From assembly GCA_902496005.1 (NCBI GenBank), contig CABUZI010000068.1, positions 1-8,742 of the forward strand: a DNA stretch of 8,742 bases, given 5' to 3'. This document shows, in pieces, positions 6,835-8,742 of this stretch; within the stretch, counting starts at the first letter, position 1, and each line of letters opens with the position of its first letter. The position numbers and the translations under genes were made by a program. The DNA comes from an uncultured Collinsella sp. Lineage in GTDB: Bacteria > Actinomycetota > Coriobacteriia > Coriobacteriales > Coriobacteriaceae. Under the pieces are notes generated by a model. The model had not been told where the DNA came from, ran no database searches, and saw nothing but the letters and a program-made list of their open reading frames with translations.

Positions 6835-7845
6835 ATGGGTGTTAATATCGCTGGGCGCAGTTTTCTGAAGCTGCTTGATTACACGACGGAAGAGATTGAG
6901 TATCTGCTTGAGCTTTCTGCTAACTTCAAAAGCATGAAGCGTGCCGGTGTTCCGCATAAATACCTTGAAGGCAAGAATATTGTTTTGCTATTTGAGAAGA
7001 CTTCCACGCGTACTCGCTGCGCCTTCGAAGTTGGTGCACTTGACCTTGGCATGGGTGTAACTTATTTGGATCCGGGCTCGTCTCAGATGGGCAAAAAGGA
7101 GTCGATTGAGGACACGGCTCGCGTCCTTGGCCGCATGTATGACGGAATTGAATACCGCGGCTTTGAACAGGCGAAGGTTGAGGAGCTTGCTGCAAAAGCT
7201 GGGGTTCCCGTTTGGAATGGGCTGACTACTGAATTTCACCCGACTCAAGTGCTTGCCGATATTCTGACCATGCGTGAAGAGTTTGGAGAGATTAAGGGCA
7301 GGAAACTTACATTTTTTGGTAAGGCGGCCGGAAACGTCGCTGATTCGCTCATGGTCATTTGCGCTAAGCTCGGCATTAACTACTGTTCTTGCGGCCCAAT
7401 CGGGGGAAATTCGGAGGGGGCTACATCCTATAATCCTGAACTCCTTGCAGAATGTAGTCGTATTGCGGCCGAGCATGGATCGACGGTTACCATTACAGGC
7501 GATATTGAGGAAGGCGCTCGTGATGCCGATGTAATTTACACGGATGTTTGGGTTGGCATGGGTCAGCCCGCAGAGCTGTGGGAAAGCCGCATTAAGCTCA
7601 TGTCGCCGTATCGTGTGACCGCTGAGGTGATGTCTATGGCAAAGCCCGAGGCGATTTTCCTCCACTGCCTTCCGAGCTTCCACGATACTAATACTACTGT
7701 TGGTGCCGAAATTGCTGAGAAGTTTGGAGTTACCGAAATGGAAGTCACGGACGAGGTTTTTGAGTCCGATAAGTCTCGTGTTTTCCAAGAAGCGGAGAAT
7801 CGCATGCATACGATTAAGGCGGTGATGTACGCAACGCTTAAGTAG
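6835..7845 (+). CDS. arcB: Ornithine carbamoyltransferase (catabolic context)
   Basis: A 336-residue transcarbamylase. In an ADI pathway it runs towards phosphorolysis of citrulline to ornithine and carbamoyl phosphate. The carbamoyl-phosphate site STRTR is at 57-61, HPTQ at 135-138 and HCLP, with the catalytic cysteine, at 277-280. The C-terminal stretch EVTDEVFES and [12 protein letters not shown] matches E. coli ArgF closely. Two positions are odd. The ornithine-binding DVWVSMG reads DVWVGMG (237-243), and the GDxRNN stretch reads GKAAGN (162-167), which keeps N167 but puts lysine for the aspartate. The start is the second of two close ATGs: GGGAG at 6821-6825 touches the first (6826) but is nine bases from the second. 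It ends the operon, with 32 bp after the deiminase. No carbamate kinase follows. A related carbamoyltransferase with another amine acceptor is possible. Confidence 0.9.
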   Translation: MGVNIAGRSFLKLLDYTTEEIEYLLELSANFKSMKRAGVPHKYLEGKNIVLLFEKTSTRTRCAFEVGALDLGMGVTYLDPGSSQMGKKESIEDTARVLGRMYDGIEYRGFEQAKVEELAAKAGVPVWNGLTTEFHPTQVLADILTMREEFGEIKGRKLTFFGKAAGNVADSLMVICAKLGINYCSCGPIGGNSEGATSYNPELLAECSRIAAEHGSTVTITGDIEEGARDADVIYTDVWVGMGQPAELWESRIKLMSPYRVTAEVMSMAKPEAIFLHCLPSFHDTNTTVGAEIAEKFGVTEMEVTDEVFESDKSRVFQEAENRMHTIKAVMYATLK

Positions 7846-7851
7846 CGGGGC

Positions 7852-7899
7852 GTTGAGAAAACAGTCGCAAATCTGTTTCCATACTATATTTCTCTCAAC
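7852..7899 (+). other. Nested inverted repeats after the carbamoyltransferase gene
   Basis: An outer pair GTTGAGA (7852-7858) and TCTCAAC (7893-7899) encloses an inner pair AAACAG (7859-7864) and CTGTTT (7873-7878), both perfect. It begins seven bases after the stop codon. It could form an RNA structure that ends or protects the operon mRNA, but the stems are AT-rich and no T-run follows, so an intrinsic terminator is not clear. Confidence 0.35.
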
Positions 7900-7925
7900 A
7901 AGCTGATAGGATACAGGGGAGAATG

Positions 7926-7955
7926 ATGCGCGCGTCAGTCGATTTTTTCGACTGA
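7926..7955 (+). CDS. Possible short leader peptide upstream of queA
   Basis: ATG at 7926 (with another in-frame at 7923) opens a nine-codon frame reading MRASVDFFD followed by TGA. AGGGGAG at 7915-7921 lies four bases upstream, a good ribosome-binding site. The frame runs through the left arm, loop and part of the right arm of the hairpin at 7930-7960, so translation would disrupt that hairpin. It stops 23 bases before the queA ATG. Such short frames arise by chance; the ribosome-binding site and hairpin overlap are the reasons to list it. Confidence 0.3.
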   Translation: MRASVDFFD

Positions 7956-7960
7956 CGCGC
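7930..7960 (+). terminator. Strong 13-bp hairpin before queA: terminator or leader control element
   Basis: GCGCGTCAGTCGA (7930-7942) and TCGACTGACGCGC (7948-7960) are perfect reverse complements around a five-T loop. Only TTTG follows, so it is a weak intrinsic terminator for the arginine operon at best. It ends six bases before the queA ribosome-binding site (AAAGAGG, 7967-7973), so it may instead control entry into queA. Confidence 0.55.
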
Positions 7961-7978
7961 TTTGTGAAAGAGGCAAAG

Positions 7979-8742
7979 ATGCGTACCGATGATTTTGACT
8001 ATAACCTGCCCGAAGAGCTCATTGCCCAGGCTCCTGCCGAGCCGCGCGACTCCTGCCGCCTGCTGGTGGTGGATCGCAAGGGCTCCCAGGCGGGAACGCC
8101 GCTGGAGCACGGCGGTACCGTTGAGCACCGCATCTTCCGCGACATCATCGACTATATCGAGCCGGGCGACGTGCTCGTCATCAATCAGACGCGCGTGATG
8201 CCGGCTCGCCTGATCGGTCGCAAAGCCGGCTCGGGCGGCGTGGTCGAGACTCTGCTGCTCAAGCGCCGCGAGGACGTGGATCCGTTGGGCCATGTTTGGG
8301 AGTGCTTGGTCAAGCCGGGCAAGCGCCTGAAGCCCGGTGCTCATATTGAGTATCGCGCCGGTGGCGCCCATGCGCCCGAGGGGGCTCCCGTGGTGCTGAC
8401 GGCCGAGGTTGTCGACTTTGTCACCGATAGCCGCGGCGGCCGTCTGGTGCGTTTTGAGCCGGCCGGTTGCAATGCCGCCGGCGACCCGCGCACGCTCGAC
8501 GAGGCCATCCACGCTGCCGGTCACGTGCCGCTGCCGCCCTACATTACCGATTACGAGGGCGATCCCGAGAAGTACCAGACCGTCTACGCCATGAAGGAGG
8601 AGCACTCGGCCGCTGCTCCCACGGCTGGCCTGCACTTCACGCCCGAGCTCATGGCTGCAATTGAGGCCAAGGGCGCCAAGTTTGCCGCCGTCGAGCTCGA
8701 GGTGGGTATCGATACGTTCCGTCTGGTGGAAGAAGACGACCC
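7979..8742 (+). CDS. queA: tRNA preQ1(34) S-adenosylmethionine ribosyltransferase-isomerase, N-terminal part
   Basis: QueA transfers and isomerises the ribosyl part of S-adenosylmethionine onto preQ1 at tRNA position 34, forming epoxyqueuosine, the substrate of QueH. The first 254 codons are present and the 3' end lies outside the window. Family hallmarks are the start MRTDDFDYNLPEELIAQAP, NQTRVMPARL near 69-78, the LPPYI stretch, YQTVYA, and AAPTAGLHFT, the most typical motif. The following VELEVGIDTFRLV matches the usual VTLHVGLGTFRPV with several changes. AAAGAGG at 7967-7973, five bases before the ATG, fixes the start. Codon use is strongly GC-rich, like the genes at the left edge and unlike the arginine block just before it. 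It is in the same orientation as queH, about 6.1 kb away across that block. Confidence 0.95.
   Translation, partial: MRTDDFDYNLPEELIAQAPAEPRDSCRLLVVDRKGSQAGTPLEHGGTVEHRIFRDIIDYIEPGDVLVINQTRVMPARLIGRKAGSGGVVETLLLKRREDVDPLGHVWECLVKPGKRLKPGAHIEYRAGGAHAPEGAPVVLTAEVVDFVTDSRGGRLVRFEPAGCNAAGDPRTLDEAIHAAGHVPLPPYITDYEGDPEKYQTVYAMKEEHSAAAPTAGLHFTPELMAAIEAKGAKFAAVELEVGIDTFRLVEEDD

Noticed and set aside
6988..7809. 273-codon open frame on the minus strand opposite the carbamoyltransferase
   Set aside because: It is antisense to STRTR, HPTQ and HCLP motifs, and the product shows no domain or plausible membrane topology.
7895..8635. 246-codon open frame on the minus strand opposite queA
   Set aside because: It is a shadow of the GC-rich queA frame; the product has no recognisable motif and the frame crosses the hairpin and queA start region.

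Overview
The window looks like a chromosomal segment of a high-GC Gram-positive anaerobe, most likely a gut Coriobacteriia such as Collinsella or a relative. The placement rests on GC-rich codon use in the flanking genes, the oxygen-independent epoxyqueuosine reductase QueH, and an arginine-deiminase block built around a YfcC-type carrier. No 16S or other marker gene is present, so this is an inference.

Layout. Bases 1-576 (minus) hold the first 192 codons of a methionyl-tRNA synthetase. It is divergent from a small membrane protein of the DUF3267 putative-zincin family (709-1275, plus), which is followed closely by queH (1286-1861, plus). Convergent to these, at 1924-3833 (minus), is a two-gene unit: an arginine-deiminase-like gene and, 2 bp downstream, an XRE/S24-fold regulator. 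A 253-bp divergent intergenic region (3834-4086) carries two near-identical 17-bp direct repeats 31 bp apart. It separates that unit from a plus-strand operon of YfcC-family carrier (4087-5529), second arginine-deiminase family gene (5558-6802) and ornithine-carbamoyltransferase family gene (6835-7845). After a 133-bp spacer with two inverted repeats and a possible 9-codon leader ORF comes queA (7979 to the window end).

How the genes work together. The central block is an arginine deiminase (ADI) module: import of the guanidino substrate in exchange for product, deimination to the ureido product and ammonia, then phosphorolysis to ornithine and carbamoyl phosphate. It has two deiminase paralogues in divergent operons, and no carbamate kinase is seen between the carbamoyltransferase and queA. 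The regulator is cotranscribed with the more divergent deiminase paralogue, and the repeats are a plausible operator set for it.

What is unusual. The deiminase paralogues both differ from the Pseudomonas ADI at the position of Asn160. The divergent copy also lacks the arginine five residues before the catalytic cysteine. The carbamoyltransferase has GMG in place of the ornithine-binding SMG motif. The regulator has lost both residues of the S24 Ser/Lys dyad. The whole block is visibly less GC-rich than its surroundings and sits between two queuosine genes (queH and queA), which suggests insertion into an ancestral queuosine neighbourhood.
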